Below, piece after piece: positions 12,277 through 22,101 of a DNA stretch of 64,000 nt; the stretch's first letter is position 1, and every line of letters starts with the position of its first letter. The stretch is from assembly GCF_009749395.1 (NCBI RefSeq), contig NZ_WBIR01000009.1:62001-126000 (forward strand), written 5' to 3'. The DNA comes from Agromyces salentinus. Lineage in GTDB: Bacteria > Actinomycetota > Actinomycetes > Actinomycetales > Microbacteriaceae. The translations under genes and the position numbers were made by a program. Under the pieces are notes generated by a model. It was not told the DNA's origin. It did not search any database and saw only the letters and a list, made by a program, of their open reading frames with translations.

Positions 12277-13751
12277 ACGCGCAGGGCGGCGACCGCGGTG
12301 CGCCCCGCCGGCACCAGCCTCCCCGTGGGCCGAAGGTGTCCCCGGCGCGCACGGTCGCGTTCGACGTGCTCGAGGCCGTTCGCCGAGACGAGGCCTACGC
12401 CAACCTCCTCCTGCCCGCGCGCATCCGTCGCGCCCGCCTCAGCACCGCGGATGCCGCGTTCGCGACCGAGCTGACGTACGGGACCCTGCGCAGGCAGGGC
12501 TACTACGACCAGGTGCTCGCGATCGCGGCGGGTCGCCCGGCGGAGGCGATCGATCCGGCCGTGCTCGACGTGCTGCGCCTTGGGACTCATCAGCTGCTCG
12601 CGACGCGGGTGCCGACCCACGCGGCCGTGAACGAGCAGGTGGACCTCGTGCGCCGCGTCGCGCCGAAGGCCGCCGGCTTCGTCAACGCCGTGCTGCGGAC
12701 GGTCTCACGCACCGACGCCGAGGCCTGGCGCGCACTCGTGGCCGAGGGTGCGCCGAACGAGGACGAACGCCTGGCGCGGCTCGAGAGCCACCCCGTGTGG
12801 GTCGTCCGGGCGCTGCGCGCGGCACTCGCGCGCGAGGGTCGTGCCGACGAACTCGAGGCGCTGCTCCAGGCCGACAACTCCTCGCCGCGGGTGAACCTCG
12901 CGGTCCTGCCCGGCATCGGCGACGGTGCCGACGAGCTCGGCGCGATCGACGGCTTCGCGCCCGACCGGTACTCGCCGATCGGTGGCACGGCCGAGAACCC
13001 GATCGCGGTCGTCGAGGCGGCCGGGGGTCGCATCCGCGTGCAGGACGAGGGTTCGCAACTCGCGGCGCTCGCACTCAGCCGGGCCGTGCCCGTGCGAGCC
13101 GGCGAGCGCTGGCTCGACCTCTGCTCGGGCCCAGGCGGCAAGACGGCCGTGCTCGCGGCCGAGGCGCTCGCGGGCGGAGCCGTGCTCGCCGCGAACGAGG
13201 TAGTCCCGGCGCGGGCCGACCTCGTGCGTGCGGCGATCGCCGGCGTGCCGACGCAGGTCGACGTGCGTGTGGGCGATGGGCGCTCCCTCGACCCGGCCGC
13301 GTACGGAGCCCCCGACGGGTTCGACCGGATCCTGCTCGACGCGCCCTGCACGGGCCTCGGCGCGCTTCGGCGACGCCCGGAGGCACGCTGGCGCAAGCGA
13401 CCCGAGGACGTCGCGGAGCTCACGCTGCTCCAGGGCCAGCTCCTCGATTCCGCGTTCGCCGCGCTGGCCCCGGGAGGCGTGCTCGCGTACGTGACCTGTT
13501 CGCCGCACACGGGGGAGACGCACGGCACATTGGGCGCGGCGCTCGCCCGGTGGGGGTCGATGGCCGAGCAGCTCGACACGGCCGCGATCGTGCAAGACCT
13601 GTCGCGGCATCCGCTCGACCTCGCGTCCGATCCGGCCACGGTGCAGCTCTGGCCGCACCGACACGGCACGGACGCCATGTTCATCGCCCTGGTGCGTCGG
13701 GTTGCGGCATCCGCCGATCGCCCGGGCGGCGACCGCACGCCTGCTCGATAA
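12273..13751 (+). CDS. rsmB: 16S rRNA m5C967 methyltransferase RsmB
   Basis: RsmB methylates a cytosine in 16S rRNA. The 492-aa protein has an N-terminal NusB-like RNA-binding domain (about 25-160, FDVLEAVRRDEAYANLLLP) and a C-terminal RsmB/NOP methyltransferase domain. SAM motif I is LDLCSGPGGKTAVLA; motif IV is DAPCTGLGALRRRPE with the first catalytic Cys; motif VI is YVTCSPHTGE with the second. It starts in an ATGA overlap with fmt. Its TAA stop forms the first bases of the rpe -10 box. Confidence 0.96.
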   Translation: MNAQGGDRGAPRRHQPPRGPKVSPARTVAFDVLEAVRRDEAYANLLLPARIRRARLSTADAAFATELTYGTLRRQGYYDQVLAIAAGRPAEAIDPAVLDVLRLGTHQLLATRVPTHAAVNEQVDLVRRVAPKAAGFVNAVLRTVSRTDAEAWRALVAEGAPNEDERLARLESHPVWVVRALRAALAREGRADELEALLQADNSSPRVNLAVLPGIGDGADELGAIDGFAPDRYSPIGGTAENPIAVVEAAGGRIRVQDEGSQLAALALSRAVPVRAGERWLDLCSGPGGKTAVLAAEALAGGAVLAANEVVPARADLVRAAIAGVPTQVDVRVGDGRSLDPAAYGAPDGFDRILLDAPCTGLGALRRRPEARWRKRPEDVAELTLLQGQLLDSAFAALAPGGVLAYVTCSPHTGETHGTLGAALARWGSMAEQLDTAAIVQDLSRHPLDLASDPATVQLWPHRHGTDAMFIALVRRVAASADRPGGDRTPAR

Positions 13752-13754
13752 GGT
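13749..13754 (+). promoter_or_regulatory. -10 box of rpe (leaderless)
   Basis: TAAGGT overlaps the rsmB stop codon (TAA 13749-13751). It is followed by exactly 6 nt and the rpe ATG, so the predicted transcript starts at or next to the start codon. Confidence 0.6.
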
Positions 13755-13760
13755 TGCAGC

Positions 13761-14456
13761 ATGACGACGCGGATCAACCCGAGCATCCTCGCTGCCGACT
13801 TCGTGAACCTGCAGGCCGAGCTCGCGCGCATCGCGACCGCCGACCTCGTGCACGTGGACGTCATGGACAACCACTTCGTCCCGAACCTGACCTTCGGTCC
13901 GCAGATGGTCGGACGCATCCAGGACGTCAGTCCCATCCCGCTCGACGTGCACCTCATGATCTCCGACGTCGATCGGTGGGCACCCGGGTACGCGGAGCTC
14001 GGCGCCTACTCCGTCACGTTCCACGCCGAGGCGACCGACGAGCCGGTCGCCCTCGCCAGGCGGCTGCGCGCGATCGGCGCCCGTGCCGGCATCGCCCTCA
14101 AGCCGGGAACGGATGCCGAGCCCTACCTGGAACTGCTCTCCGAGTTCGACCAGGTGCTCGTCATGACCGTCGAGCCCGGATTCGGCGGCCAGTCCTTCAT
14201 GCACGAGACGATGCCGAAGCTGCGTTCCGTCGCCGACGCGGTCCGTGCCGCTGGTCTGGACGTCTGGCTGCAGGTCGACGGCGGGATCTCGACCGACACG
14301 ATCGGCATCGCCGCAGAGGCCGGGGCCGATACGTTCGTGGCCGGCTCGGCAGTGTTCGGCGCCGACGTGCCGGCCGAGCGCATCGCGGCGCTGCGTGACC
14401 TCGCGGCGTCGCACCGCCACGAGGGCGCGCACGGCCCGGGTAGTCTGAAGTCGTGA
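13761..14456 (+). CDS. rpe: ribulose-phosphate 3-epimerase
   Basis: Rpe interconverts ribulose 5-phosphate and xylulose 5-phosphate in the pentose phosphate pathway; the other enzymes of that pathway lie at 53.6-61.7 kb. The 231-aa TIM barrel has [10 protein letters not shown], the metal-binding [33 protein letters not shown] and QVDGGIS. There is no Shine-Dalgarno; the ATG follows a TANNNT box by 6 nt. Its last codons contain the hisE promoter and overlap hisE by 4 nt. Confidence 0.97.
   Translation: MTTRINPSILAADFVNLQAELARIATADLVHVDVMDNHFVPNLTFGPQMVGRIQDVSPIPLDVHLMISDVDRWAPGYAELGAYSVTFHAEATDEPVALARRLRAIGARAGIALKPGTDAEPYLELLSEFDQVLVMTVEPGFGGQSFMHETMPKLRSVADAVRAAGLDVWLQVDGGISTDTIGIAAEAGADTFVAGSAVFGADVPAERIAALRDLAASHRHEGAHGPGSLKS
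14441..14446 (+). promoter_or_regulatory. -10 box of hisE and the his/trp cluster (leaderless)
   Basis: TAGTCT inside the rpe 3' end is followed by 6 nt and the hisE GTG. This could be the main promoter of the his-trp block, since no comparable gap occurs until trpA. Confidence 0.6.
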
Positions 14457-14716
14457 AGACATTCGACGAACTCTTCGTCGAGCTCAGCGAGAAGGCCCGC
14501 ACCCGTCCAGAGGGTTCCGGCACCGTGCGCGAGCTCGATGCGGGCGTGCATGCCATCGGGAAGAAGATCGTCGAGGAGGCGGCCGAGGTGTGGATGGCCG
14601 CCGAGTACCAGACCGACGATGAGGCTGCCGAGGAGATCTCGCAGCTGCTCTACCACCTTCAGGTGATGATGATCGCGAAGGGGCTCTCGCCCGCCGACGT
14701 GTACCGACATCTCTGA
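14453..14716 (+). CDS. hisE: phosphoribosyl-ATP pyrophosphatase
   Basis: HisE hydrolyses PR-ATP to PR-AMP, the second step of histidine synthesis. The 87-aa protein is the stand-alone actinobacterial form. Its metal-binding helix is [16 protein letters not shown], with a second acidic stretch [23 protein letters not shown] start without Shine-Dalgarno, 6 nt after TAGTCT. Together with hisG and hisI nearby it gives the first three steps of the pathway. Confidence 0.97.
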   Translation: MKTFDELFVELSEKARTRPEGSGTVRELDAGVHAIGKKIVEEAAEVWMAAEYQTDDEAAEEISQLLYHLQVMMIAKGLSPADVYRHL

Positions 14717-14778
14717 TCGCGCTCCCGTCCGTCAGAACCGTCGAAACGATCGTGCATCCCGCACAAGAAGGCCAGAAC

Positions 14779-15618
14779 ATGCTTCGAATCGCCGTGCCCA
14801 ACAAGGGCTCGCTCTCAGAGACCGCCGCCCAGATGCTCTGGGAGGCCGGGTACACGGGTCGCCGGGACCCGCGCGACCTGCACACCGCCGATCCACGCAA
14901 CGGCGTCGAGTTCTTCTACCTGCGACCGCGTGACATCGCGACCTACGTCGGGTCGGGGGCGCTCGACGTCGGCATCACCGGCCGCGACCTCCTCCTCGAC
15001 TCGGGCTCCGACGCGGTCGAGATCGCGCCGCTCGGGTTCGGCGACTCGACCTTCCGGTTCGCGGGCCCCGCCGGAGCCTTCACCGACCTGGCCGGCCTCC
15101 AGGACGTCCGCGTCGCGACGAGCTATCCGGGCCTCGTGGGCGCATTCCTCGCCGGCCATGGCGTCACGTCGACGCTCGTGAAGCTCGACGGGGCGGTCGA
15201 ATCGGCCGTCCGTCTGGGCGTCGCCGACGCCGTCGCCGACGTCGTCTCCACCGGGTCGACCCTGCGCCAGGCCGGGCTGGAGATCTTCGGCCCCGTGATC
15301 CTGGACTCCGAGGCCGTCCTCATCGGTTCGGGCGTCGAGCGCTCGGGGGCCGACACGCTGCTCCGCCGCCTCCAGGGCGTGCTCGTCGCGCGGCAGTACG
15401 TGCTGCTCGACTACGACGTGCCGGTCGAGCACCTCGAGGCCGCGACCGCCGCGGCGCCCGGGTTCGAGTCGCCGACCGTCTCACCGCTGCACGACCCCGA
15501 GTGGGTCGCCGTGCGCGTCATGATCCCGCGGGGCGACATGAACCAGGTGATGGACGAGCTGTACTCGCTCGGTGCCCGGGCGATCCTCGTGAGCGCGATC
15601 CACGCCGCACGGCTGTAG
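14779..15618 (+). CDS. hisG: ATP phosphoribosyltransferase, long form
   Basis: HisG joins ATP and PRPP, the committed and feedback-inhibited step of histidine synthesis. The 279-aa length and C-terminal ACT-like regulatory domain (about 210-279, ending [16 protein letters not shown]) mark the long, HisZ-independent form. The catalytic domain begins [13 protein letters not shown] and includes [10 protein letters not shown] and the PRPP loop [15 protein letters not shown] chose ATG 14779 because AAGAAGG lies 7 nt upstream. A GTG at 14752 in frame would add nine unlikely residues. Confidence 0.96.
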   Translation: MLRIAVPNKGSLSETAAQMLWEAGYTGRRDPRDLHTADPRNGVEFFYLRPRDIATYVGSGALDVGITGRDLLLDSGSDAVEIAPLGFGDSTFRFAGPAGAFTDLAGLQDVRVATSYPGLVGAFLAGHGVTSTLVKLDGAVESAVRLGVADAVADVVSTGSTLRQAGLEIFGPVILDSEAVLIGSGVERSGADTLLRRLQGVLVARQYVLLDYDVPVEHLEAATAAAPGFESPTVSPLHDPEWVAVRVMIPRGDMNQVMDELYSLGARAILVSAIHAARL

Positions 15619-15624
15619 GCCCCG

Positions 15625-16386
15625 ATGCCAGTCGCGATCAGGGTCATCCCGTGCCTCGACGTCGCCGCGGGGCGCGTCGTCAAGGGCGTCAACTTCGAGA
15701 ACCTGCGGGATGCCGGCGACCCGGTCGAGCTCGCCGCGCGCTATGGGGAGCAGGGCGCCGACGAGCTCACCTTCCTCGACGTCACCGCGACGGTCGACGA
15801 CCGGTCCACCACCTACGAGATGGTCCAGCGCGTCGCCGAGCAGGTCTTCATCCCGCTCACGGTGGGAGGCGGTGTGCGCTCCGCGGAGGACGTGGCCCGA
15901 CTGCTCGGCCACGGCGCCGACAAGGTGGGCGTCAACAGCGCCGCCATCGCGCGCCCGGCCCTCCTCGGCGAGATCGCCGACCGCTTCGGCGCGCAGGTGC
16001 TCGTCCTCTCGCTCGACGTGAAGCGGTCGGAGCGCACGGCGTCGGGTTTCGTGGTGACCACGCACGGCGGCCGCACCGAGACCGACCTCGACGCCCTCGA
16101 CTGGGCGAGGCGGGCCATCGAGCTCGGCGCGGGCGAGCTGCTCGTCAACTCGATCGATGCCGACGGGACGAAACGCGGCTTCGACCTGGAGCTCACCGCG
16201 CTGATGCGCGAACGATCGAGCGTTCCCGTCATCGCCTCGGGCGGCGCCGGCGCGGTGGAGCACTTCGCGCCCGCGGTCGCCGCGGGCGCTGACGCCGTGC
16301 TCGCGGCATCCGTGTTCCACAATGGGGAGATGACCATCGCCGAAGTGAAGGCCGCCCTGGCCGCCGACGGGCGGATCGTCCGATGA
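15625..16386 (+). CDS. hisF: imidazole glycerol phosphate synthase cyclase subunit
   Basis: HisF with HisH converts PRFAR plus ammonia to imidazole glycerol phosphate and AICAR. The 253-aa TIM barrel has the first catalytic Asp in [14 protein letters not shown], the second in VLSLDVKR, plus TVGGGVRS and [13 protein letters not shown]. HisH and HisA are not in this window, so the cluster is split. Six nt separate it from hisG; it overlaps hisI by 4 nt. Confidence 0.97.
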   Translation: MPVAIRVIPCLDVAAGRVVKGVNFENLRDAGDPVELAARYGEQGADELTFLDVTATVDDRSTTYEMVQRVAEQVFIPLTVGGGVRSAEDVARLLGHGADKVGVNSAAIARPALLGEIADRFGAQVLVLSLDVKRSERTASGFVVTTHGGRTETDLDALDWARRAIELGAGELLVNSIDADGTKRGFDLELTALMRERSSVPVIASGGAGAVEHFAPAVAAGADAVLAASVFHNGEMTIAEVKAALAADGRIVR

Positions 16387-16748
16387 GCGCCGCCGTCGAC
16401 GCTGCGCTCGACCGGGCGGCGTTCAATGCCGACGGCCTGCTGCCGGCCGTCATCCAGCAGGAGGGCACCGGCGAGGTCCTGATGCTCGGCTGGATGGACC
16501 GCGAAGCCATGCGGCGCACGCTCACCGAGGGGCGCGTGACGTTCTGGTCTCGGTCGCGGCAGGAGTACTGGCGCAAGGGCGACACGTCGGGCCATGCGCA
16601 GTACGTGCGGCAGGCCGCGCTCGACTGCGACGCCGACACCCTGCTCGTGACCGTCGAGCAGGTCGGCGTGGCATGCCACACCGGCACGAGGACCTGTTTC
16701 GTGGGCGACCCGCTCGAGGTCGTCCAGGGCTTCCCGCCCGCCGACTGA
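16383..16748 (+). CDS. hisI: phosphoribosyl-AMP cyclohydrolase
   Basis: HisI opens the adenine ring of PR-AMP. The 121-aa single-domain protein has the expected metal ligands: LDCDAD (Asp and Cys), then [11 protein letters not shown] with two further Cys. [10 protein letters not shown] and [18 protein letters not shown] are family signatures. No HisE domain is fused, in line with the separate hisE. Followed after 12 nt by trpE, joining his and trp genes. Confidence 0.97.
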   Translation: MSAAVDAALDRAAFNADGLLPAVIQQEGTGEVLMLGWMDREAMRRTLTEGRVTFWSRSRQEYWRKGDTSGHAQYVRQAALDCDADTLLVTVEQVGVACHTGTRTCFVGDPLEVVQGFPPAD

Positions 16749-16760
16749 CGAGGAGCGCGC

Positions 16761-18281
16761 GTGCCCGCCACCACCACCTTCGACGAGTTCACCTCGCTGC
16801 TTCCCGGCAGGCGCGTCGTCCCCGTCGCGCGCGAGCTCTTCGCCGACGGCGAGACGCCGGTCGGCATCTACCGCAAGCTCGCCCACGGCAAGCCGGGCAC
16901 GTTCCTGCTCGAGTCGGCGGAGCAGGGCGGCATCTGGTCGCGATACTCCTTCGTCGGCGTCGCGTCCTACGGCGTGCTCACGGAGCACGAGGGGCGCGTC
17001 CGATGGCAGGACCACGGGCTCGACGAGGCCAGGGCCCTCGGCGACGCCGGTTCCCTCGCACCGCTCGCAGCGCTCGAGGCGCTCTACGAACGGTGGCGTT
17101 CCGACGACGTCCCCGGCGCGCCGCCGCTCACCGGCGGGCTGGTCGGCTTCATCGGCTGGGAGGCGATCCGGCAGATCGAGCACCTGCCGAACCGGCCACC
17201 GGCGGACTTCGAGGTTCCCGGCCAGGCGTTCTGCTTCGTCGCCGAACTGGTCGTGATCGATCACCGCACGGGCACCGTGCAACTCGTGGCATCCGTGCTC
17301 AACGACGGCGTCGACGCGCCCGATGCGATGTGGGTCGGTGCGCAGGAGCGACTCGACCGGATGCAGCGCGATCTCGCCCGACCTGCCGAGGCGTGGCTGG
17401 CCGAGATCGACCTCACGACACCGACGACGCCCACTCACCGCACCGAGAAGACCGACTTCCTGGCGGCGGTCGAGCGATCGCGCGAGTACATCCGCGACGG
17501 CGACGTCTTCCAGGTGGTCGTCTCCCAGCGCTTCGAGCAGGAGGCGAGCGCCGACCCCGTCGACGTCTACCGCGTCCTGCGCGCCCTGAACCCGAGCCCG
17601 TACATGTACTTCCTGCACCTCGCGGATGCCGCGGGCGAGCCGTTCCACATCGTCGGGTCCTCACCGGAGGCCCTCGTCAAGGTCGCCCAGGGCAGGGTGT
17701 TCACGCATCCGATCGCCGGGTCGAAGCCGCGCGGCGACACGCCCGAGGCCGACGCCGACTACGAGGCGGAGCTCATCGCGGACCCGAAGGAGCAGGCGGA
17801 GCACCTCATGCTCGTCGACCTCGCCCGCAACGACCTCGCCAAGGTCTGCATCGCGGGCTCCGTCGAGGTGACGGAGTTCATGCGCGTCGAGCGCTTCAGC
17901 CACATCATGCACCTCGTCTCCTCCGTCGAGGGTGATCTCGCGGCCGGCGCGAACGCCGTCGACGTGTTCCGCGCCACCTTCCCCGCCGGCACGCTTTCGG
18001 GAGCGCCGAAGCCCCGCGCGCTCGAGATCATCGACGAGCTCGAGCCGGCCCAGCGCGGCGTGTACGGCGGCGTCGTCGGCTACTTCGGGTTCGGCGGCGA
18101 CGCCGACCTCGCGATCGCGATCCGGACGGCGACGATCGCGGGCGGCGTCGCGCACGTCCAGGCCGGAGCGGGGCTCGTGGCCGACTCCGTTGCCGAGTCG
18201 GAGTACGAGGAGTCGCAGAACAAGGCCGCCGCACCCCTCCGGGCCGTGGCCATCGCCAACGCGATGCGGCGGGTTCCGTGA
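16761..18281 (+). CDS. trpE: anthranilate synthase component I
   Basis: TrpE converts chorismate to anthranilate, using ammonia from the TrpG amidotransferase (not in this window). The 506-aa protein has an N-terminal regulatory region with the tryptophan-site motif LLESAEQGGIWSRYSF. The chorismate-binding domain includes DVFQVVVSQRFEQE, PSPYMYFLH, IAGSKPRGDTPEAD, LARNDLAKV and GTLSGAPKPRALEIIDELE. Starts at GTG 16761 after GAGGAG. No leader peptide or attenuator fits in the 12-nt gap from hisI. Confidence 0.97.
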   Translation: MPATTTFDEFTSLLPGRRVVPVARELFADGETPVGIYRKLAHGKPGTFLLESAEQGGIWSRYSFVGVASYGVLTEHEGRVRWQDHGLDEARALGDAGSLAPLAALEALYERWRSDDVPGAPPLTGGLVGFIGWEAIRQIEHLPNRPPADFEVPGQAFCFVAELVVIDHRTGTVQLVASVLNDGVDAPDAMWVGAQERLDRMQRDLARPAEAWLAEIDLTTPTTPTHRTEKTDFLAAVERSREYIRDGDVFQVVVSQRFEQEASADPVDVYRVLRALNPSPYMYFLHLADAAGEPFHIVGSSPEALVKVAQGRVFTHPIAGSKPRGDTPEADADYEAELIADPKEQAEHLMLVDLARNDLAKVCIAGSVEVTEFMRVERFSHIMHLVSSVEGDLAAGANAVDVFRATFPAGTLSGAPKPRALEIIDELEPAQRGVYGGVVGYFGFGGDADLAIAIRTATIAGGVAHVQAGAGLVADSVAESEYEESQNKAAAPLRAVAIANAMRRVP

Positions 18282-19012
18282 ACGGCGCGCGCGCCAAGTC
18301 GCTCGCACTCCTCGCGGGCGTGGCGGGTGCCGGACTGACGCTCCTGGCCTGGAGCCAGACCTGGTTCGAGCTCCGACTGCTCGGGCAGGCGGGCATCGGG
18401 ACCGCGGATGTCATCGCCGTCGGCGGGGGAGTCGCGTCCCCGGCGCTCGCGGCGCTCGGCCTCGCCGGCCTCGCCCTCGTCGCGGCGATCGCGATCGCCG
18501 GACCGGTGCTGCGCGTCGTGCTCGCGGTCATCCAGGCCCTCCTGGGGGGATCGATCATCCTCGCGAGCTCCCTCGCCATCGGCGATCCGGTCGGCGCCGT
18601 CGCACCGGCCGTGACGGAGGCCACGGGCGTGGCCGGCACCGGGCCGACCGCCGAGCTCGTGGCATCCGCGAGCGCGACCTTCTGGCCGACGGCCGCGATG
18701 CTCGGGGGAGCCCTCGTCGTCATCGCCGGCCTCGTCGCGCTGTCCACGACGCGGCAGTGGCCAGGCTCCTCCCGCCGCTACTCGTCCGCGCGCGTGACGG
18801 ATGCCGCCACCGGTGAGCCCACGACGCTCGCCGCCGCCCAGGTGCCGCAGATGGACGCCCGCCGACGGGCCTCAGATCGAGCCGTCGATGCCTGGGATGA
18901 ACTCAGCCGCGGCGACGACCCGACCGAGGCCGGGATGCCTGGCCCCGGCTCCGGTATCGGAGATGACGTGCCGCACGCCGAGGGCGAAGGCCCCACCGAC
19001 CCCAGCCGCTAG
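18278..19012 (+). CDS. Trp biosynthesis-associated membrane protein
   Basis: This 244-aa protein matches in position and character the membrane protein found between trpE and trpC in many actinobacterial trp operons; its role is unknown. I see about four hydrophobic segments (roughly 7-27, 45-66, 68-92, 136-158) with the family-like AWSQTWFEL after the first. A long hydrophilic, Asp/Gly-rich C-terminal tail follows. GTG start overlaps the trpE stop (GTGA). Its own TAG stop is the start of the next promoter's TAGACT. Confidence 0.85.
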   Translation: MNGARAKSLALLAGVAGAGLTLLAWSQTWFELRLLGQAGIGTADVIAVGGGVASPALAALGLAGLALVAAIAIAGPVLRVVLAVIQALLGGSIILASSLAIGDPVGAVAPAVTEATGVAGTGPTAELVASASATFWPTAAMLGGALVVIAGLVALSTTRQWPGSSRRYSSARVTDAATGEPTTLAAAQVPQMDARRRASDRAVDAWDELSRGDDPTEAGMPGPGSGIGDDVPHAEGEGPTDPSR

Positions 19013-19015
19013 ACT
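19010..19015 (+). promoter_or_regulatory. -10 box upstream of the HGxxPAAW gene
   Basis: TAGACT begins with the TAG stop codon of the preceding gene. A start near 19022 would give a ~27-nt leader carrying the AAGGAG that precedes the ATG at 19049, so it could drive the second half of the trp cluster separately. Confidence 0.5.
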
Positions 19016-19048
19016 TGCGACGACCCCTGAACGCTACGAAGGAGCAAC

Positions 19049-19279
19049 ATGAGCACTGAGACCGCAGACCCCGGCCACGGACACTCGCCCGCGGCATGGA
19101 CGGCCGTCGTCATCATGCTCGTCGGCTTCGCGGTGGGGACGCTCGCATTCTGGTTCGAGATCGTGTGGCTCGTGTGGGCGTCCGCCGGCATCGTCCTGAT
19201 CGGCCTGCTCGTGGGCTGGTTCCTCGGCCGGGCCGGCTACGGCGTCGGCGGCGACAAGGTCGCCGCGAAGGCGCACTGA
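19049..19279 (+). CDS. HGxxPAAW-motif small membrane protein
   Basis: A 76-aa protein with the motif HGHSPAAW near the N-terminus (residues 10-17), followed by two membrane segments (about 18-38 and 40-62) and a basic C-terminus. Proteins with this motif are conserved in actinobacteria, usually between the Trp membrane gene and trpC; no function is established. It has a good AAGGAG Shine-Dalgarno and is only 3 nt from trpC, so it is translated with the trp genes. Confidence 0.9.
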   Translation: MSTETADPGHGHSPAAWTAVVIMLVGFAVGTLAFWFEIVWLVWASAGIVLIGLLVGWFLGRAGYGVGGDKVAAKAH

Positions 19280-19282
19280 CGC

Positions 19283-20053
19283 GTGCTCGCCGACCTGACG
19301 GCCAACTCGGTCGCCGACGCACTCGCGCGCCGTGAGGTCCGCCCGCTCGACGTGGTCGAGCGTGCGGCCCTCGATCGCGCTCCCGCGCTGGACGCGCTCC
19401 ACGCACTGCGGCCGGCCGCCCGGGTGAAGGTCATCGCCGAGATCAAGCGGGCGAGCCCATCCCGCGGGGCCCTGGCGAGCATCGACGACCCGGCCGAGCT
19501 GGCGCGCCTCTACGAGCTCGGCGGGGCCAGCGCCATCAGCGTGCTCACCGAGTCGCGCAAGTTCAAGGGCTCGCTCGCCGACCTCGATGCCGTTCGCGCC
19601 GCGGTGGCCCTCCCGGTGCTGCGCAAGGACTTCATCGCCACGCCCTACCAGGTGTTCGAGGCGCGAGCGGCCGGTGCCGACCTCGTGCTCCTCATCGTGG
19701 CGGCCCTCGACGACCGCACACTGCTCGAGTTGTACGAGCTCATCACCTCGCTGGGCATGACGGCGCTCGTCGAGACGCACTCCGGCGAGGAGCTGGAGCG
19801 AGCTTCGGCGATCGGCGCGCGCCTCATCGGCGTGAACGCGCGCGACCTGTCGAGCTTCGAACTCGATCGCGACCTCTTCGGCCGGCTCGCCGACCGATTC
19901 CCCTCAGATGCCATCCGCGTCGCCGAGTCGGCGGTGCTCTCAGCCGCGGATGTCGCGCACTACCGTGCGGCGGGCGCCGATGCCGTGCTCGTCGGCGAAG
20001 CGCTCGTCACGGGCGACCCGATGGCCAACCTCTCAGCTTTCCTGGCGGTGTGA
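19283..20053 (+). CDS. trpC: indole-3-glycerol phosphate synthase
   Basis: TrpC closes the indole ring from CdRP. The 256-aa TIM barrel has [13 protein letters not shown] (catalytic Lys and phosphate site), [31 protein letters not shown], and AESAVLS. It is monofunctional: no TrpF domain is fused, and trpF is absent from the window. In many actinobacteria the HisA homologue PriA does the TrpF step, which may apply here. GTG start, 3 nt after the small membrane gene. Confidence 0.97.
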   Translation: MLADLTANSVADALARREVRPLDVVERAALDRAPALDALHALRPAARVKVIAEIKRASPSRGALASIDDPAELARLYELGGASAISVLTESRKFKGSLADLDAVRAAVALPVLRKDFIATPYQVFEARAAGADLVLLIVAALDDRTLLELYELITSLGMTALVETHSGEELERASAIGARLIGVNARDLSSFELDRDLFGRLADRFPSDAIRVAESAVLSAADVAHYRAAGADAVLVGEALVTGDPMANLSAFLAV

Positions 20054-20054
20054 C

Positions 20055-21263
20055 ATGGCGCTCAGAGCGCAGACCGGTCCGTACTTCGGCGACTTCGGCG
20101 GGCGCTTCGTGCCCGAATCCCTGATCGCCGCCCTCGACGAGCTCGGTGAGGCGTACTCCCTCGCCAAGCTCGATCCCGCGTTCGCGGAGGAGCTCGCCGA
20201 ACTCGGGCGCAGCTACACCGGGCGCCCCTCGATCATCACCGAGGTGCCGCGGTTCGCTGCCCACGCCGGCGGCGCCCGCATCATCCTGAAGCGCGAGGAC
20301 CTCAACCACACGGGGTCCCACAAGATCAACAACGTGCTCGGCCAGGCGCTGCTCACCAAGCGCATCGGCAAGACGCGCGTCATCGCCGAGACCGGAGCCG
20401 GCCAGCACGGCGTCGCCACCGCGACCGCCGCGGCCCTGTTCGACCTCGACTGCACGATCTACATGGGCGAGGTCGACACCGAGCGCCAGGCGTTGAACGT
20501 GGCCCGCATGCGTCTGCTCGGCGCCGAGGTGATCGCGGTCACGAGCGGTTCTCGCACCCTGAAGGACGCCATCAACGACGCGATGCGCGACTGGGTCACG
20601 AACGTCGAGACGACCAACTACATCTTCGGCACGGTCGCCGGGCCGCATCCGTTCCCCGAGATGGTGCGCGACTTCCAGAAGATCATCGGCGAGGAGGCAC
20701 GCCAGCAGGTCCTCGACCTGACCGGTGCACTGCCCACCGCCGTCGCGGCGTGCGTCGGCGGCGGCTCCAACGCCATCGGGCTCTTCCACGCGTTCCTCGA
20801 CGACGCCGACGTGAGGATCTACGGCTTCGAGGCCGGCGGCGAGGGCGCGGAGACGCCGCGGCACGCGGCGACGATCACGAAGGGCCGGCCCGGCGTGCTG
20901 CACGGCGCCCGCAGCTTCATGCTCCAGGACGAGGACGGCCAGACCATCGAGTCGCACTCGATCTCCGCCGGCCTCGACTATCCGGGTGTGGGCCCCGAGC
21001 ACTCCTGGCTCGCCGACATCGGCCGAGCCGAGTACCGTCCCGTGACCGACGACGAGGCCATGCAGGCGCTCCGCCTGCTGACCCGCACGGAGGGCATCAT
21101 CCCGGCCATCGAGTCGGCCCACGCCCTCGCGGGCGCACTCGAGCTCGCGCGGGAGCTGGGGCCCGACGCGACCATCCTCGTGAACCTCTCGGGTCGTGGC
21201 GACAAGGACATGGACACGGCCGCGAAGTACTTCGAGCTCTACGACGAGGAGAACGCCAAGTGA
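20055..21263 (+). CDS. trpB: tryptophan synthase beta chain
   Basis: TrpB condenses indole and serine to tryptophan using PLP. The 402-aa protein begins [14 protein letters not shown]. It holds the PLP lysine in [11 protein letters not shown], the glutamate in [10 protein letters not shown], the phosphate loop [10 protein letters not shown] and the C-terminal LSGRGDKD. The ATG at 20055 directly follows the trpC stop, and the gene overlaps trpA by 4 nt (GTGA), fitting the alpha2-beta2 complex. Confidence 0.98.
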   Translation: MALRAQTGPYFGDFGGRFVPESLIAALDELGEAYSLAKLDPAFAEELAELGRSYTGRPSIITEVPRFAAHAGGARIILKREDLNHTGSHKINNVLGQALLTKRIGKTRVIAETGAGQHGVATATAAALFDLDCTIYMGEVDTERQALNVARMRLLGAEVIAVTSGSRTLKDAINDAMRDWVTNVETTNYIFGTVAGPHPFPEMVRDFQKIIGEEARQQVLDLTGALPTAVAACVGGGSNAIGLFHAFLDDADVRIYGFEAGGEGAETPRHAATITKGRPGVLHGARSFMLQDEDGQTIESHSISAGLDYPGVGPEHSWLADIGRAEYRPVTDDEAMQALRLLTRTEGIIPAIESAHALAGALELARELGPDATILVNLSGRGDKDMDTAAKYFELYDEENAK

Positions 21264-22045
21264 GAACGGTCGCTCCCGTCATCGCCCGCCGCAACGACGA
21301 GGCCGACGGGGCGCTCATCGGCTACCTCCCGGTCGGGTTCCCGACGCTCGACGAGAGCGTCGAGGCCGCCGTCGCGCTGGTCGAGAACGGCGTCGACATC
21401 CTCGAGCTCGGGCTGCCCTACTCCGATCCGGTCATGGACGGTCCGGTCATCCAGGCCGCGACGCAGCAGGCGCTCGCGAACGGGTTCCGACTCTCGCACG
21501 GCTTCGAGGCCGTCCGCCGCATCACGGAGCGCGTCGCCGCTCCCGTCCTGATCATGACCTACTGGAACCCCGTCGTGCAGTACGGCGTCGACCGCTTCGC
21601 CGACGATCTCGCGGCGGCCGGGGGAGCGGGCCTCATCACGCCCGACCTGATCCCCGACGAGGGGGCCGACTGGATCGCGGCGTCGGATCGCACGGGCCTC
21701 GACCGCGTCTTCCTGGCGGCCCCGACCTCGACGGATCCCCGGCTGGCGCAGACGATCGACGCGAGCCGCGGCTTCGTGTACGCCGTCTCGACGATGGGCA
21801 TCACCGGCGCTCGTGCCGATCTCGACGAGGCCGCGCGCACGCTGGTCGGGCGGCTCCAGGCCGCGGGCGCCGAAGCGAGCTGCGTCGGCGTGGGCATCTC
21901 GACGGCCGCCCAGGTGGCCGAGGTGCTGGGGTACGCGCAGGGCGCGATCGTCGGCTCAGCCCTCGTGCGGGCGCTGGCCGAGGGCGGGGTCCAGGCAGCA
22001 GGCTCGCTCGCGGCGGAGCTCGCGCGCGGCACGCGTTCCGAGTGA
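21260..22045 (+). CDS. trpA: tryptophan synthase alpha chain
   Basis: TrpA cleaves indole-3-glycerol phosphate to indole for TrpB. The 261-aa TIM barrel has [12 protein letters not shown], the catalytic Glu in [19 protein letters not shown] (with the second acid in the same stretch), [36 protein letters not shown] and VGVGIST. GTG start within the trpB stop. Last of the trp genes; a short intergenic region with a promoter-like box leads to lgt. Confidence 0.97.
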   Translation: MRTVAPVIARRNDEADGALIGYLPVGFPTLDESVEAAVALVENGVDILELGLPYSDPVMDGPVIQAATQQALANGFRLSHGFEAVRRITERVAAPVLIMTYWNPVVQYGVDRFADDLAAAGGAGLITPDLIPDEGADWIAASDRTGLDRVFLAAPTSTDPRLAQTIDASRGFVYAVSTMGITGARADLDEAARTLVGRLQAAGAEASCVGVGISTAAQVAEVLGYAQGAIVGSALVRALAEGGVQAAGSLAAELARGTRSE

Positions 22046-22047
22046 AG

Positions 22048-22053
22048 TACGCT
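22048..22053 (+). promoter_or_regulatory. possible -10 box of lgt
   Basis: TACGCT begins 3 nt after the trpA stop and predicts a start near 22060, with GAAAGG before the lgt GTG at 22102. No -35 box is obvious. Confidence 0.4.
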
Positions 22054-22101
22054 GACTGAGGCCCGAGTGGCCGAAGCCCCCGAAGAAAGGCAGCAGTTCG
22101 C

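Noticed and set aside
16749..16760. trp attenuator or leader peptide before trpE
   Set aside because: The hisI-trpE gap is 12 nt and has room only for a Shine-Dalgarno.
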